In this document: positions 33,087 through 41,317 of the stretch, one piece after another | Numbering within the stretch: the stretch's first letter is position 1 | How the letters are laid out: each line of letters begins with the position of its first letter | Source: an uncultured Lachnospiraceae bacterium | GTDB lineage: Bacteria; Bacillota; Clostridia; Lachnospirales; Lachnospiraceae | DNA length: 64,000 bases | Direction of reading: 5' to 3' | Assembly (NCBI GenBank): GCA_910586315.1 | Contig: CAJUIP010000005.1 | Coordinates: 55,713-119,712, forward strand | Program-made: the position numbers and the translations under genes | Notes under the pieces: generated by a model | The model's input: only the letters and a program-made list of their open reading frames with translations | Told to the model about the DNA's origin: nothing | Database searches by the model: none

Positions 33087-34102
33087 TGGAAACCAACAAT
33101 AAGCCTCTTTTGGAAATGGAGAATTTCCATATTTATTTTCGTGACAGAAAGAAACGCCTTCCGGCTGTATCCGGCGTCAACATGACAATTCATCCCGGCG
33201 AAATCGTGGGGGTGGTGGGAGAATCGGGTTCCGGAAAAAGTGTCATGTCTCAGTCTATCCTTCGCCTCAGAGAACATGAAGCAGATGTGGAATATGAGGG
33301 AAGCGTTGTATTTGAAGGACAGGAGATTTTAAAGCTTCCGCTGGCCCAGATGCAGAGTATTCGCGGAAACAGAATTTCCGTAATTTTTCAGGATCCGCTA
33401 ACTTCTCTGAATCCGGTTCTGACTGTGGGAAAGCAGATGGAGGAAGTATTGATTCTCCATAAAAAAATGTCCAGACAGGATGCCAGAGCCCGCAGCACTG
33501 AGCTGTTGCGCCTCACAGGGGTTCCATATCCGGAGCGATGTGTCAGACAGTATCCCTATGAGCTTTCCGGGGGTATGCAGCAGAGAGTCATGATTTCCAT
33601 GGCCCTGGCCTGCGAACCGAGTCTTTTGATTGCCGATGAACCTACAACGGCTCTGGATGTGACAATTCAGAACCAGATTCTGCGTTTGCTTTCAGAGCTG
33701 AATCAGAAACTGGGAATGGCAATTCTTCTGATTACCCACGATTTAAGCGTTATGGCCCAAATCTGTCACAGTGTTCGTGTCATGTATCTGGGACAGATTG
33801 TGGAGGAGGCAAAGACAGAAGAGCTGTTTGACAATCCCATGCATCCCTATACCCAGGGACTCCTTGATTGTATTCCGCACTTGGATGTGGACAGGGAGAA
33901 GCCGCTTCATGTGATCACAGGGACGGTTCCTCCATTGTCTCAAATACCTGTGGGATGTCATTTCTGTACCAGATGTCCTTATGCGACAGAGCAATGCAGG
34001 AAAAATGAGCCGCCGGCAGTGGAAATATCGCCGGGACACAGAGTAAAATGCTGGAATCCCCGCATGGGAAATGAGAAAAAACGGGAGGAAAATGCCATAT
34101 GA
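33086..34102 (+). CDS. Peptide ABC transporter ATPase (DppD/OppD type)
   Basis: The protein has 338 residues. Walker A is GESGSGKS, Q-loop IFQDPLTSLNP, signature YELSGGMQQR, Walker B LLIADEPTTALD and switch histidine in LLITHDLSV. The C-terminus carries the oligopeptide-ATPase extension with four cysteines (GCHFCTRCPYATEQC), which in related proteins can hold an iron-sulfur cluster or stabilise the fold. It pairs with the next gene as the two different nucleotide-binding subunits. The last four bases overlap that gene (ATGA). Confidence 0.95.
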   Translation: METNNKPLLEMENFHIYFRDRKKRLPAVSGVNMTIHPGEIVGVVGESGSGKSVMSQSILRLREHEADVEYEGSVVFEGQEILKLPLAQMQSIRGNRISVIFQDPLTSLNPVLTVGKQMEEVLILHKKMSRQDARARSTELLRLTGVPYPERCVRQYPYELSGGMQQRVMISMALACEPSLLIADEPTTALDVTIQNQILRLLSELNQKLGMAILLITHDLSVMAQICHSVRVMYLGQIVEEAKTEELFDNPMHPYTQGLLDCIPHLDVDREKPLHVITGTVPPLSQIPVGCHFCTRCPYATEQCRKNEPPAVEISPGHRVKCWNPRMGNEKKREENAI

Positions 34103-35067
34103 GAGAACCGCTTCTTGAAGTAAAGGGCCTCAAAAAACGATATCCCGTTTATGGTCCCCTGGGAAAGCTGTTTAAACCAGTAAATCATATGAATGCTGTC
34201 TGCGATATGTGCCTTGCACTCTATGAGGGAGAAACTTATGGCCTTGTGGGGGAATCCGGGTGCGGAAAAACAACCACAGGACGGGCGATTCTGGGCCTGA
34301 TTCATCCGGATGAGGGAGAAATTCTATATGGAGGAAAGGATCTTGCAAAGCTTTCTGACAAGGAAATGCGTCCCCTGAGGAAGGAAATTCAGCTTGTGTT
34401 CCAGGACCCGCTGTCTTCACTGAATCCCAGGCAGAGAATCGGTTCCCTGCTGGAGGAGCCGCTAATTATTCAGAAGATCGGCGATGGCGAGAGCAGGCGG
34501 AGGGCGGTCATAGATATACTGGAAAAGGTAGGCCTTGCAGAGGAACATTATTTTCGGTATCCTCATGAGCTTTCCGGCGGCCAGGTACAACGCCTTGGTA
34601 TTGCAAGAGCCCTGATTATTAACCCAAAGCTGATTATTTGCGATGAGCCGGTATCGGCCCTGGATGTTTCCATACAGGCTCAGATTCTGAACATGTTAAA
34701 GCGGCTGCAAAAGGAGATGAATTTAAGCCTTCTTTTTATCTCCCATGATATTGGTGTTATCCGTTATATTTCGAACAGGATCGGGGTCATGTATCTGGGC
34801 TCTCTGGTGGAGGAAGCCGAGACGGAGCAGCTGTTTGAAAAGCCGCTCCATCCCTATACCCAGGCGCTGTTTTCTTCCGTTCCTGACCTTTCTGCAGGGC
34901 GAAGGAAACCAGAGATCCTTGAGGGAGAACGTCCCATGCGGACGGATGAGTTTATGGGCTGCGTATTTCACACCAGATGCCGGTATGCAACAGACCGCTG
35001 CCGCACAGAGGCTCCTCGCATGAGAGAGGTTTCACCCGGCCATAAGGTGGCCTGCCATAATGAATAG
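34099..35067 (+). CDS. Peptide ABC transporter ATPase (DppF/OppF type)
   Basis: The protein has 322 residues. It starts within the end of the preceding ATPase gene. Walker A GESGCGKTTT, Q-loop VFQDPLSSLNP, signature HELSGGQVQR, Walker B LIICDEPVSALD and switch SHDIGV are all intact. The C-terminal extension with paired cysteines (GCVFHTRCRYATDRC) is conserved as in OppF. It is the last gene of the five-gene importer operon. About 160 bases separate it from the helicase gene, which has its own promoter. Confidence 0.95.
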   Translation: MREPLLEVKGLKKRYPVYGPLGKLFKPVNHMNAVCDMCLALYEGETYGLVGESGCGKTTTGRAILGLIHPDEGEILYGGKDLAKLSDKEMRPLRKEIQLVFQDPLSSLNPRQRIGSLLEEPLIIQKIGDGESRRRAVIDILEKVGLAEEHYFRYPHELSGGQVQRLGIARALIINPKLIICDEPVSALDVSIQAQILNMLKRLQKEMNLSLLFISHDIGVIRYISNRIGVMYLGSLVEEAETEQLFEKPLHPYTQALFSSVPDLSAGRRKPEILEGERPMRTDEFMGCVFHTRCRYATDRCRTEAPRMREVSPGHKVACHNE

Positions 35068-35113
35068 TAATGAAAAATAGTAACCATATGACGGAATTGG
35101 AAGAAGGAAATGC

Positions 35114-35142
35114 TTGACAAAAGCGGATTCCTTCGGTTATAG
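35114..35142 (+). promoter_or_regulatory. Predicted promoter of the DEAD-box helicase gene
   Basis: TTGACA (35114-35119), a 17-base spacer and TTATAG (35137-35142). A terminator-like hairpin follows within 20 bases of the predicted start, before the helicase ORF. Confidence 0.6.
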
Positions 35143-35159
35143 TTTATATTGTTATCACT

Positions 35160-35198
35160 GGAGAAGATTCGGGGAAACCTGGAATCTTCTCTTTTTTT
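35160..35198 (+). terminator. Terminator-like leader hairpin (possible attenuator) before the DEAD-box helicase
   Basis: GAGAAGATTC (35161-35170) pairs exactly with GAATCTTCTC (35182-35191). GGG/CCT pairs inside extend the stem, and seven Ts follow. It lies between the helicase promoter and its ATG at 35228, so it can act on the helicase message as well as end the transporter operon. Confidence 0.8.
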
Positions 35199-35227
35199 GA
35201 AGATATCGTAAAAGGAAAGGAACATAG

Positions 35228-36913
35228 ATGGAGACAGTAAAATTTGAAGACTTGAATTTGGAGGAAAAAATTCTCCGGGCAGTGACAGACATGGGATTTG
35301 AGGCGGCGTCGCCGATTCAGGCTCAGGCCATTCCGGTGCAGATGGACGGCCGGGATATGATCGGCCAGGCGCAGACAGGGACAGGAAAAACCGCGGCATT
35401 TGCGATTCCCCTGCTGCAGAAAATGGATTCGGGAAGCAAAAAGACCCAGGCCATCATCCTCTGCCCTACAAGAGAGCTGGCCATTCAGGTGGCAGAAGAG
35501 ATCCGCCGCCTGGCCAGATTCACATCGGGAGTCAAGGTGCTCCCTGTATACGGTGGTCAGGAGATTGTAAAACAGATTCGCTCCTTAAAGGGCGGAGTCC
35601 AGATTATTGTAGGCACTCCGGGCCGCGTCATGGACCATATGAGACGGAAAACCATCCGCACGGATGATATTCACACGGTGGTCCTTGATGAGGCGGATGA
35701 AATGTTAAACATGGGCTTTCTTGAGGATATGGAAACGATCTTAAGCCAGATGCCAGAGGAGCGGCAGACTGTGATGTTTTCCGCCACCATGCCTCAGGCC
35801 ATCGCAGACATTGCGAAGCGATTTCAGAAGGACCCTGTGATGGTGAAGGTGGTAAAGAAAGAGCTGACCGTACCAAAAGTAACTCAATATTATTATGAGG
35901 TAAAGCCCAGGAACAAAGTGGAGGTCATGTGCCGTCTCCTGGATTTGTATTCCCCCAAGCTTTCCGTGGTGTTCTGCAATACCAAAAAACAGGTGGATGA
36001 GCTGGTACAGGCTCTTCAGGGCCGCGGATACTTTGCGGAAGGTCTCCACGGCGATTTGAAACAGGAGCAGAGAGACCGCGTCATGGACAGCTTCCGCAAC
36101 GGCGCCACGGAGATTCTTGTGGCCACAGACGTAGCCGCCAGGGGAATTGATGTGGACGATGTGGAGGCAGTATTTAACTATGACATTCCCCAGGACGATG
36201 AATATTATGTCCACAGAATCGGCCGTACGGGCCGGGCAGGCCGGGAAGGGCGGGCCTTCAGCCTGGCGGTGGGAAATGAAGTTTATAAGCTGCGGGATAT
36301 CCAGAGGTTCTGCAAGACAAAAATCGTTCCCCAGCCGATTCCGTCTTTAAATGATGTGACGGCGATTAAAGCGGAAAAAATCCTGGATGAGGTTCAGGAG
36401 GTACTTGCAGAAGGCGGGCTTGAGCGGATGGCGGATATCATTGAGAAACGCCTGCTGGCGGAGGAGTATACCTCCATGGAGCTGGCTGCGGCTTTTCTGA
36501 AAATGGCCATGGGAGATGATTATGAGGACATTGCGGAAGACATGAGACCTCTGAGAGATCTGGATAATCTGGGACGCCGTCTGGAGGGGCAGGACCGGAG
36601 AGGACGCGGCCAGAGACGGCATGGACGTTATGAGGAGCCGGAGGAGTATGAGGACAGAAGAAGCGCCAGAAATCCCATGACCAGACTGTTTATCAATCTG
36701 GGGAAAAACCAGAATGTACGGCCGGGAGATATTCTGGGTGCCATTGCCGGGGAGTCCGGCATGCCGGGCCGCCTGGTGGGAAGTATTGACATGTATGATA
36801 AATATACCTTTGTGGAAGTGCCGAAAAATCAGGCGGACGTGGTCATGGAGGCCATGAACCGTGTGAAGATTAAAGGTAAAAACGTACATGTGGAGAAAGC
36901 GAATAAAAGATAA
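35228..36913 (+). CDS. deaD: DEAD-box RNA helicase, DeaD/CshA type with C-terminal RNA-binding domain
   Basis: The protein has 561 residues. Motifs are AQTGTGKT (I), PTRELA (Ia), VLDEADEMLNMGF (II), FSATMP (III), VATDVAARGIDV (V) and HRIGRTGRAGR (VI). A linker with Arg/Gly-rich runs (GQDRRGRGQRRHGR) leads to a DbpA-like RNA-binding fold at the end (FINLGKNQNVRPGDILGAI). DeaD-type proteins unwind structured RNA in ribosome assembly and at low temperature. The leader hairpin at 35160 suggests attenuation. Purine-rich degenerate repeats follow the stop and resemble a lost basic tail. The exact paralogue name is not certain. Confidence 0.93.
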   Translation: METVKFEDLNLEEKILRAVTDMGFEAASPIQAQAIPVQMDGRDMIGQAQTGTGKTAAFAIPLLQKMDSGSKKTQAIILCPTRELAIQVAEEIRRLARFTSGVKVLPVYGGQEIVKQIRSLKGGVQIIVGTPGRVMDHMRRKTIRTDDIHTVVLDEADEMLNMGFLEDMETILSQMPEERQTVMFSATMPQAIADIAKRFQKDPVMVKVVKKELTVPKVTQYYYEVKPRNKVEVMCRLLDLYSPKLSVVFCNTKKQVDELVQALQGRGYFAEGLHGDLKQEQRDRVMDSFRNGATEILVATDVAARGIDVDDVEAVFNYDIPQDDEYYVHRIGRTGRAGREGRAFSLAVGNEVYKLRDIQRFCKTKIVPQPIPSLNDVTAIKAEKILDEVQEVLAEGGLERMADIIEKRLLAEEYTSMELAAAFLKMAMGDDYEDIAEDMRPLRDLDNLGRRLEGQDRRGRGQRRHGRYEEPEEYEDRRSARNPMTRLFINLGKNQNVRPGDILGAIAGESGMPGRLVGSIDMYDKYTFVEVPKNQADVVMEAMNRVKIKGKNVHVEKANKR

Positions 36914-37035
36914 GCGAAAGAGAAGGCAGACGAAAAGAGAGACAGATGAAAAAGAAGGCACGCGGATAAAAGACAGGCGAAATAAAAAGCGGGTGAATAA
37001 AAAACCTGTGAAATAAAAGATAGACGAATAAAAGG
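36895..37035 (+). repeat. Degenerate 15-17-bp purine-rich tandem repeats at the helicase 3' end
   Basis: About nine copies of a GCGAATAAAAGA-like unit run from the last helicase codons into the intergenic region. The units vary and do not keep one reading frame. They end at the inverted repeat at 37031. Confidence 0.5.
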
Positions 37036-37134
37036 GGCTGCTGCAAAACGAGTTTTTCATACAAAACATAGGCTTCTACTTGTGAACAGTATACTATATT
37101 TTGATGAATTTTCTCGCTTTACAGCGGCCCCTTT
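37031..37134. terminator. Long inverted repeat between convergent helicase and pot genes (repeat family 2)
   Basis: AAAGGGGCTGCTG (37031-37043) pairs with CAGCGGCCCCTTT (37122-37134). Further pairing of CAAAACGAG with CTCGCTTTA extends it around a loop of about 60 bases. The arm sequence GGGGCTGCTGCAAAACGAG recurs in inverted form at 60679-60714. Confidence 0.5.
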
Positions 37135-37204
37135 CTGATATTATGCACCCAGCGACGCCATGTTCCTGAAAAATAGCGCTTCCGGCGCTTTTCTGGCGGG
37201 TACT

Positions 37205-39142
37205 TTAATGTGATTTAATTTCCTTCCACAGGGCGCTGTAGAGGTCGTCCGCCTCCGTTCCCAGATACTGATACACTTCGGAATTGGTGAGGGTGGAGGT
37301 ATCGGGGAACACAGAGGTATTTTCCTGATATTCCTTATCCAGAAGCTCGAATGCGCCCTGATTCGGCGTTGCATAGGTGATATATTCGAAGTTTTTCTTG
37401 GCAATATCCGGGCGGCAGAGGAAGTTAATCCATTTTTCCGCGTTTTCTTTGTTTCTGGCGTTATATGGGATTACCCAGGAGTCAATCCAGATATTGGTGC
37501 CCTCCTCCGGAATCACATACTCCAGCTCATAGTCCAGATTCAGACTTTCGGCTTCCTCCTGAAGGTATAACAGCTCGCCGGAATAGATGACGCCCACAGC
37601 TGCCTCGCCGCTTAACATTTTGTCACGGACCTGGTCGACCACATAGGCCTGCACCAGGGGCTTTTGCGTCAGCAGAAGATCTCTGGCCTTTGAAAGCTCT
37701 TTGGGGTCAACGGAGTTCATGGAGCAGCCCAAAACCTTTAAGGCTACCATGAAAGCGTCACGGACGCTGTCCTGCATGAGAATTTCGCCGCGGTATCTTT
37801 CATCCCACAGGTCTTCCCATTTCGTAGGGGCGGGAACACCCAGCTCTTCAATTCGCTTTGTGTTGTAGATAATTCCCACGGTGCCCCAGGTGTAGGGAAC
37901 GGAATATTTGTTCTGAGGGTCAAAACTCTTTGACTGCTCCATATATTCCGGATCAATGTATTTGAGGTTGGGAATATTATCAAGGTTGATTTCCGCCAGC
38001 AGAAGATTTTCTGCCATTTTCTGAATCATGTAATCGGAGGGGCAGATCACATCATACTGAACAGCCCCGGCCTCAACGACCGGATACATTTCTTCGTTGG
38101 TTTCAAAGAGGTCATAGGTCACATGAATCCCCGTTTCTTCCGTAAACTGCTCAATAACGCTCTCATCAATGTATTCTCCCCAGTTGTATACGTAAAGTTC
38201 ATCCGAGTGAGAGGAGGCTACATGGCGCCAGGAGGTATAAGAGACAGCCGCAATGATAAAAAAGGAAGCGGCCGTCAGAAGTATTTTCTGCCGGATGCCG
38301 GAATTTTTACTTCCGGCGGACGCGGTCTGTACGCCTTTGGAGGGAGACGATTTTGTTCCTGCCTTGTCCGGAGAAAAATTGGTAATCAGAAGGAGCAGGA
38401 GAACCGTGACAAAAATCACAGTGGAAAGGGCGTACATGGACGGCTTGATTCCGCGGCGCACCTCGCTGTAAATCAGAGTGGACAGGGTGTTAATCCCCGC
38501 GCCTCTGGTGAAATGCGTGATAATGAAATCATCCAGGGACATGGTGAACGCCATGAGAAAGCCGGATAAAACACCGGGAAGAATATCCGGGAATACCACC
38601 CTAAAAAAGGCCTCCACCGGCCCGGCCCCCAGGTCCATTGCCGCTTCATAGGTGTATTTGCTGGTCTGCTTTAGCTTTGGAAGAACGCTTAACATCACAT
38701 AGGGCACATTGAATGTAATATGAGCCAGCAGGATCGTCTTAAAGCCCAGGGAAACGCCGAAAGCGATAAACATGAGCATCAGAGAGATTCCTGTTACTAT
38801 GTCTGAGTTCAGCATTGGGATGTTGTTAAGTCCCATAAAAACGGTCTTCGGCAGCTTTTTCATGCTGTTGACGCCAATGGCGGCCGCAGTCCCCAGAATG
38901 GTTGCAATGAGGGCGGACAAAAAGGCAATGAGCAGCGTGTTGTAGAGGGCGTCCATGATGGCGCTGCTCTCAAACATCTGACTGTACCACTGGAACGTAA
39001 AGCCGCCCCACTGGGAACGCGATTTAGAGCTGTTGAAAGACAATACCATCATGACCGCAATGGGCGCGTATAAAAAGATCAGCACCAGGACCAGATAAAA
39101 GTTTTCAAAAAACTCCTTGAAACGTGAATGAGCTGTTTTCAT
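37205..39142 (-). CDS. potCD: Fused polyamine ABC permease and substrate-binding protein (PotC-PotD)
   Basis: The protein has 645 residues. Residues 1 to about 265 form a PotC-type permease with six helices and the contact loop TYEAAMDLGAGPVEAFFRVV. After a Ser/Lys-rich linker comes another hydrophobic helix (ILLTAASFFIIAAVSYT). A PotD-like binding domain follows, beginning LYVYNWGEYIDESVIEQF, with PYTWGTVGIIYN and WIDSWVIPYNA typical of spermidine/putrescine binders. The extra helix leaves the binding domain outside the membrane. The start overlaps the potB stop by one base. Such fusions tether a binder to each permease and occur in other Firmicutes. Polyamine is the likely substrate. Confidence 0.93.
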   Translation of the reverse strand: MKTAHSRFKEFFENFYLVLVLIFLYAPIAVMMVLSFNSSKSRSQWGGFTFQWYSQMFESSAIMDALYNTLLIAFLSALIATILGTAAAIGVNSMKKLPKTVFMGLNNIPMLNSDIVTGISLMLMFIAFGVSLGFKTILLAHITFNVPYVMLSVLPKLKQTSKYTYEAAMDLGAGPVEAFFRVVFPDILPGVLSGFLMAFTMSLDDFIITHFTRGAGINTLSTLIYSEVRRGIKPSMYALSTVIFVTVLLLLLITNFSPDKAGTKSSPSKGVQTASAGSKNSGIRQKILLTAASFFIIAAVSYTSWRHVASSHSDELYVYNWGEYIDESVIEQFTEETGIHVTYDLFETNEEMYPVVEAGAVQYDVICPSDYMIQKMAENLLLAEINLDNIPNLKYIDPEYMEQSKSFDPQNKYSVPYTWGTVGIIYNTKRIEELGVPAPTKWEDLWDERYRGEILMQDSVRDAFMVALKVLGCSMNSVDPKELSKARDLLLTQKPLVQAYVVDQVRDKMLSGEAAVGVIYSGELLYLQEEAESLNLDYELEYVIPEEGTNIWIDSWVIPYNARNKENAEKWINFLCRPDIAKKNFEYITYATPNQGAFELLDKEYQENTSVFPDTSTLTNSEVYQYLGTEADDLYSALWKEIKSH

Positions 39143-39963
39143 CAGAATGCTGTCCCCTCCCCGTTTTTATCATATTTGGCAATCATGGTCATGCTGATTA
39201 AAATGAAGACCATGAGAACCATGGAAAGACCGGCTCCCAGATTCCAGTTGCTTCCTTTGGTAAATTCCTGCTCGATGACGTTTCCAATCAGGAGAATCTT
39301 GCTGCCTCCCAGAAGGTTGGAGATCACGAAAGTGGTGAGGGCAGGCACAAATACCATAGTGACTCCGCTGATGATGCCGGGAACACTTAAGGGCAGAAGG
39401 ATTTTCGTGATGGTCTGGAACGAGCCGGCGCCCAAGTCTCTGGCGGCATTGATGACATTGTCGTCAATTTTTGCCAGCACATTGTAAATCGGCAGCACCA
39501 TAAAGGGCAGGAAATTGTACACCATACCCAGAATAATGGCACCCGGCGTGTTGATGATGCTAATGGGCGGCAGATGGAGAACCGAAAGCAGGGAATTTAT
39601 TACTCCGTTTTTCTCTAACAGAGTCTGCCAGGCCATGGTCCGCAGCAGGAAATTCATCCACATGGGCAGGATGAAAATAAAAACCACAAAGCTGCCGGTG
39701 CCGATGTTGCGTTTCCGCAAAATCAATGCCAGAGGATAGGCAATCAGGAGACAGACCAGGGTGCTGACGGTGGAAAGGGCCAGGGAAAGCAGCAGGGCTT
39801 TCATATGGTCCGCGGAAAGAATCGCCAGCACATTGGTAAAGGTGAAGTTTCCGCTCCGGTCTGTAAGTCCGTAGAAAAAGATCATGAGCAAAGGAATTAC
39901 GGTGAAGCCGATCATCCATATAATATAAGGAAAGGCCAGAAACTGATTTTTGGATTTATTCAT
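39142..39963 (-). CDS. potB: Spermidine/putrescine ABC transporter permease PotB
   Basis: The protein has 273 residues, with six predicted helices. It contains MWMNFLLRTMAWQTLL, typical of PotB proteins, and the ATPase contact region NAARDLGAGSFQTITKILLP. It overlaps potA by eight bases and potCD by one, so the three genes form a compact operon. With the PotC half of the downstream fusion it forms the transmembrane channel. Confidence 0.94.
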   Translation of the reverse strand: MNKSKNQFLAFPYIIWMIGFTVIPLLMIFFYGLTDRSGNFTFTNVLAILSADHMKALLLSLALSTVSTLVCLLIAYPLALILRKRNIGTGSFVVFIFILPMWMNFLLRTMAWQTLLEKNGVINSLLSVLHLPPISIINTPGAIILGMVYNFLPFMVLPIYNVLAKIDDNVINAARDLGAGSFQTITKILLPLSVPGIISGVTMVFVPALTTFVISNLLGGSKILLIGNVIEQEFTKGSNWNLGAGLSMVLMVFILISMTMIAKYDKNGEGTAF

Positions 39964-41032
39964 TGACTCCCACGGCCTCCTCGTCCTCTGATGCCGGCTT
40001 ATTCATGATCTGAATGTCGAAGGGGTCCACATGGATTCCCACCTCTTTTCCAACCGGGAACATGTCCGTACTGTGGACCAGCCACTCGTAGCCTCCGGGC
40101 GTTGTGACCTCCATTTCATAATGGACGCCTTTAAAAATCAGGTGGGTGACTATGCCCTTTAAGGTTCCGGCTTCCGGTTCCACCAGGTCAATATCCTCGG
40201 GACGGATTACCACATCCACCGGAGTAAGGTTGCCGAAGCCCTTATCCACGCAGACAAATTTTTCGCCAAAAATCTCCACCAGTTCGTCCCGGACCATGAT
40301 TCCGTCCACAATGTTGCTTTCGCCGATGAAGTCGGCCACAAAGGCATTTTCCGGCTCGTTGTAAATCTGTTCAGGGGTTCCCATCTGCTGGATATAGCCC
40401 TGGTTCATGACTACGATGGTATCAGACATAGTTAAGGCCTCCTCCTGGTCGTGGGTGACATAGACAAAGGTGATTCCGAGCTCATTTTTCAGGCGGATCA
40501 ACTCATACTGCATGTCCTGGCGGAGCTTTAAGTCCAGGGCGCCTAAAGGCTCGTCCAGAAGCAAAAGCTTTGGTTCGTTTACAATAGCCCTTGCGATGGC
40601 GATACGCTGCTGCTGACCGCCGCTTAAGGAGTCTACACTGCGGTTTTCGAAGCCGTCCAGATTTACAAGCTTCAAGGCATACTTGATTTTATCCTGAATG
40701 TAGCCTTTGGACTTTCCCTTGATTTTGAGGCCAAAGGCAATATTGTCTGCAATGCTCATATGGGTGAACAGGGCATATTTCTGAAATACAGTGTTTAACT
40801 GTCTTTTATTTGGGGGCATTTTCGTGATATCTTCTCCGCCGAAGATTACTTTTCCCTGGTCGGGGCTTATGAATCCGCCGATAATACGGAGGGTGGTGGT
40901 TTTTCCGCATCCGCTGGGCCCAAGCAGTGTCACGAAAGAGTTTTCTTTCACGGAGAGGTTTAAATCGTCAAGAACAATATCTCCGTCAAAGCTTTTTGAT
41001 ATATTAACCAGATCGATTAAAGGCTGAGTCAT
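39956..41032 (-). CDS. potA: Spermidine/putrescine ABC transporter ATPase PotA
   Basis: The protein has 358 residues. Walker A is GPSGCGKTTT, Q-loop VFQKYALF, signature LSGGQQQRIAIARA, Walker B LLLLDEPLGALD and switch YVTHDQEEA. A C-terminal OB-type regulatory domain (TOBE) follows from about residue 240. The ATG has AGGAGG upstream on the minus strand. It is the first gene of potA-potB-potCD, with a predicted promoter at 41151-41180 and a perfect palindrome in the leader. Confidence 0.95.
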   Translation of the reverse strand: MTQPLIDLVNISKSFDGDIVLDDLNLSVKENSFVTLLGPSGCGKTTTLRIIGGFISPDQGKVIFGGEDITKMPPNKRQLNTVFQKYALFTHMSIADNIAFGLKIKGKSKGYIQDKIKYALKLVNLDGFENRSVDSLSGGQQQRIAIARAIVNEPKLLLLDEPLGALDLKLRQDMQYELIRLKNELGITFVYVTHDQEEALTMSDTIVVMNQGYIQQMGTPEQIYNEPENAFVADFIGESNIVDGIMVRDELVEIFGEKFVCVDKGFGNLTPVDVVIRPEDIDLVEPEAGTLKGIVTHLIFKGVHYEMEVTTPGGYEWLVHSTDMFPVGKEVGIHVDPFDIQIMNKPASEDEEAVGVNE

Positions 41033-41058
41033 GGCATTGTCCTCCTGTATCTTAGGGA

Positions 41059-41084
41059 TAACAGTTCAGCCCCCTGAACTGTTA
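41059..41084. repeat. Perfect hairpin of repeat family 1 in the potA leader
   Basis: TAACAGTTCAG and CTGAACTGTTA are exact inverted arms around CCCC. The arm is the shared core of repeat family 1. It falls inside the predicted potA 5' UTR, 27 bases from the start codon. Confidence 0.65.
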
Positions 41085-41150
41085 CTTCCAGAATTCATTG
41101 GCATAATTGTCCGGAGAAAAAAACGCTGGGGTCTTTTTACCGTCAACATA

Positions 41151-41180
41151 TATTTACTCATGGTTTTCCCTGTCTGTCAA
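41151..41180 (-). promoter_or_regulatory. Predicted promoter of the pot operon
   Basis: On the minus strand TTGACA (41180-41175), an 18-base spacer and TAAATA (41156-41151). Confidence 0.5.
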
Positions 41181-41214
41181 TAGATTTCTGCCATATTTTT
41201 TCTATAAATTCTAG

Positions 41215-41243
41215 TTAACAAATAGAACAGAATATGTTAAAAT
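41215..41243 (+). promoter_or_regulatory. Predicted promoter of the lactonase-aroC-rpiB operon
   Basis: TTAACA (41215-41220), a 17-base spacer and TAAAAT (41238-41243). It is divergent from the pot promoter. Confidence 0.5.
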
Positions 41244-41264
41244 GAACGGTAACTGAAAAAGACA

Positions 41265-41293
41265 TAACGGTTCAGACAATCCCTGAACAGTTA
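41265..41293. repeat. Family 1 hairpin in the lactonase leader
   Basis: TAACGGTTCAG (41265-41275) and CTGAACAGTTA (41283-41293) are inverted arms with one mismatch and a seven-base loop. It lies about 25 bases before the start codon. Confidence 0.55.
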
Positions 41294-41317
41294 TAAAAAA
41301 CAAGGGGGAGGAAAACA

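Noticed and set aside
36914..37030. CRISPR array
   Set aside because: Repeats are degenerate, about 16 bases and without spacers of constant length. No cas gene is present anywhere in the window.
36347..37069. 240-codon minus-strand frame with a Phe/Leu/Ser-rich N-terminus
   Set aside because: The hydrophobic part is the complement of the purine-rich repeats after the helicase, and the rest is antisense to deaD.
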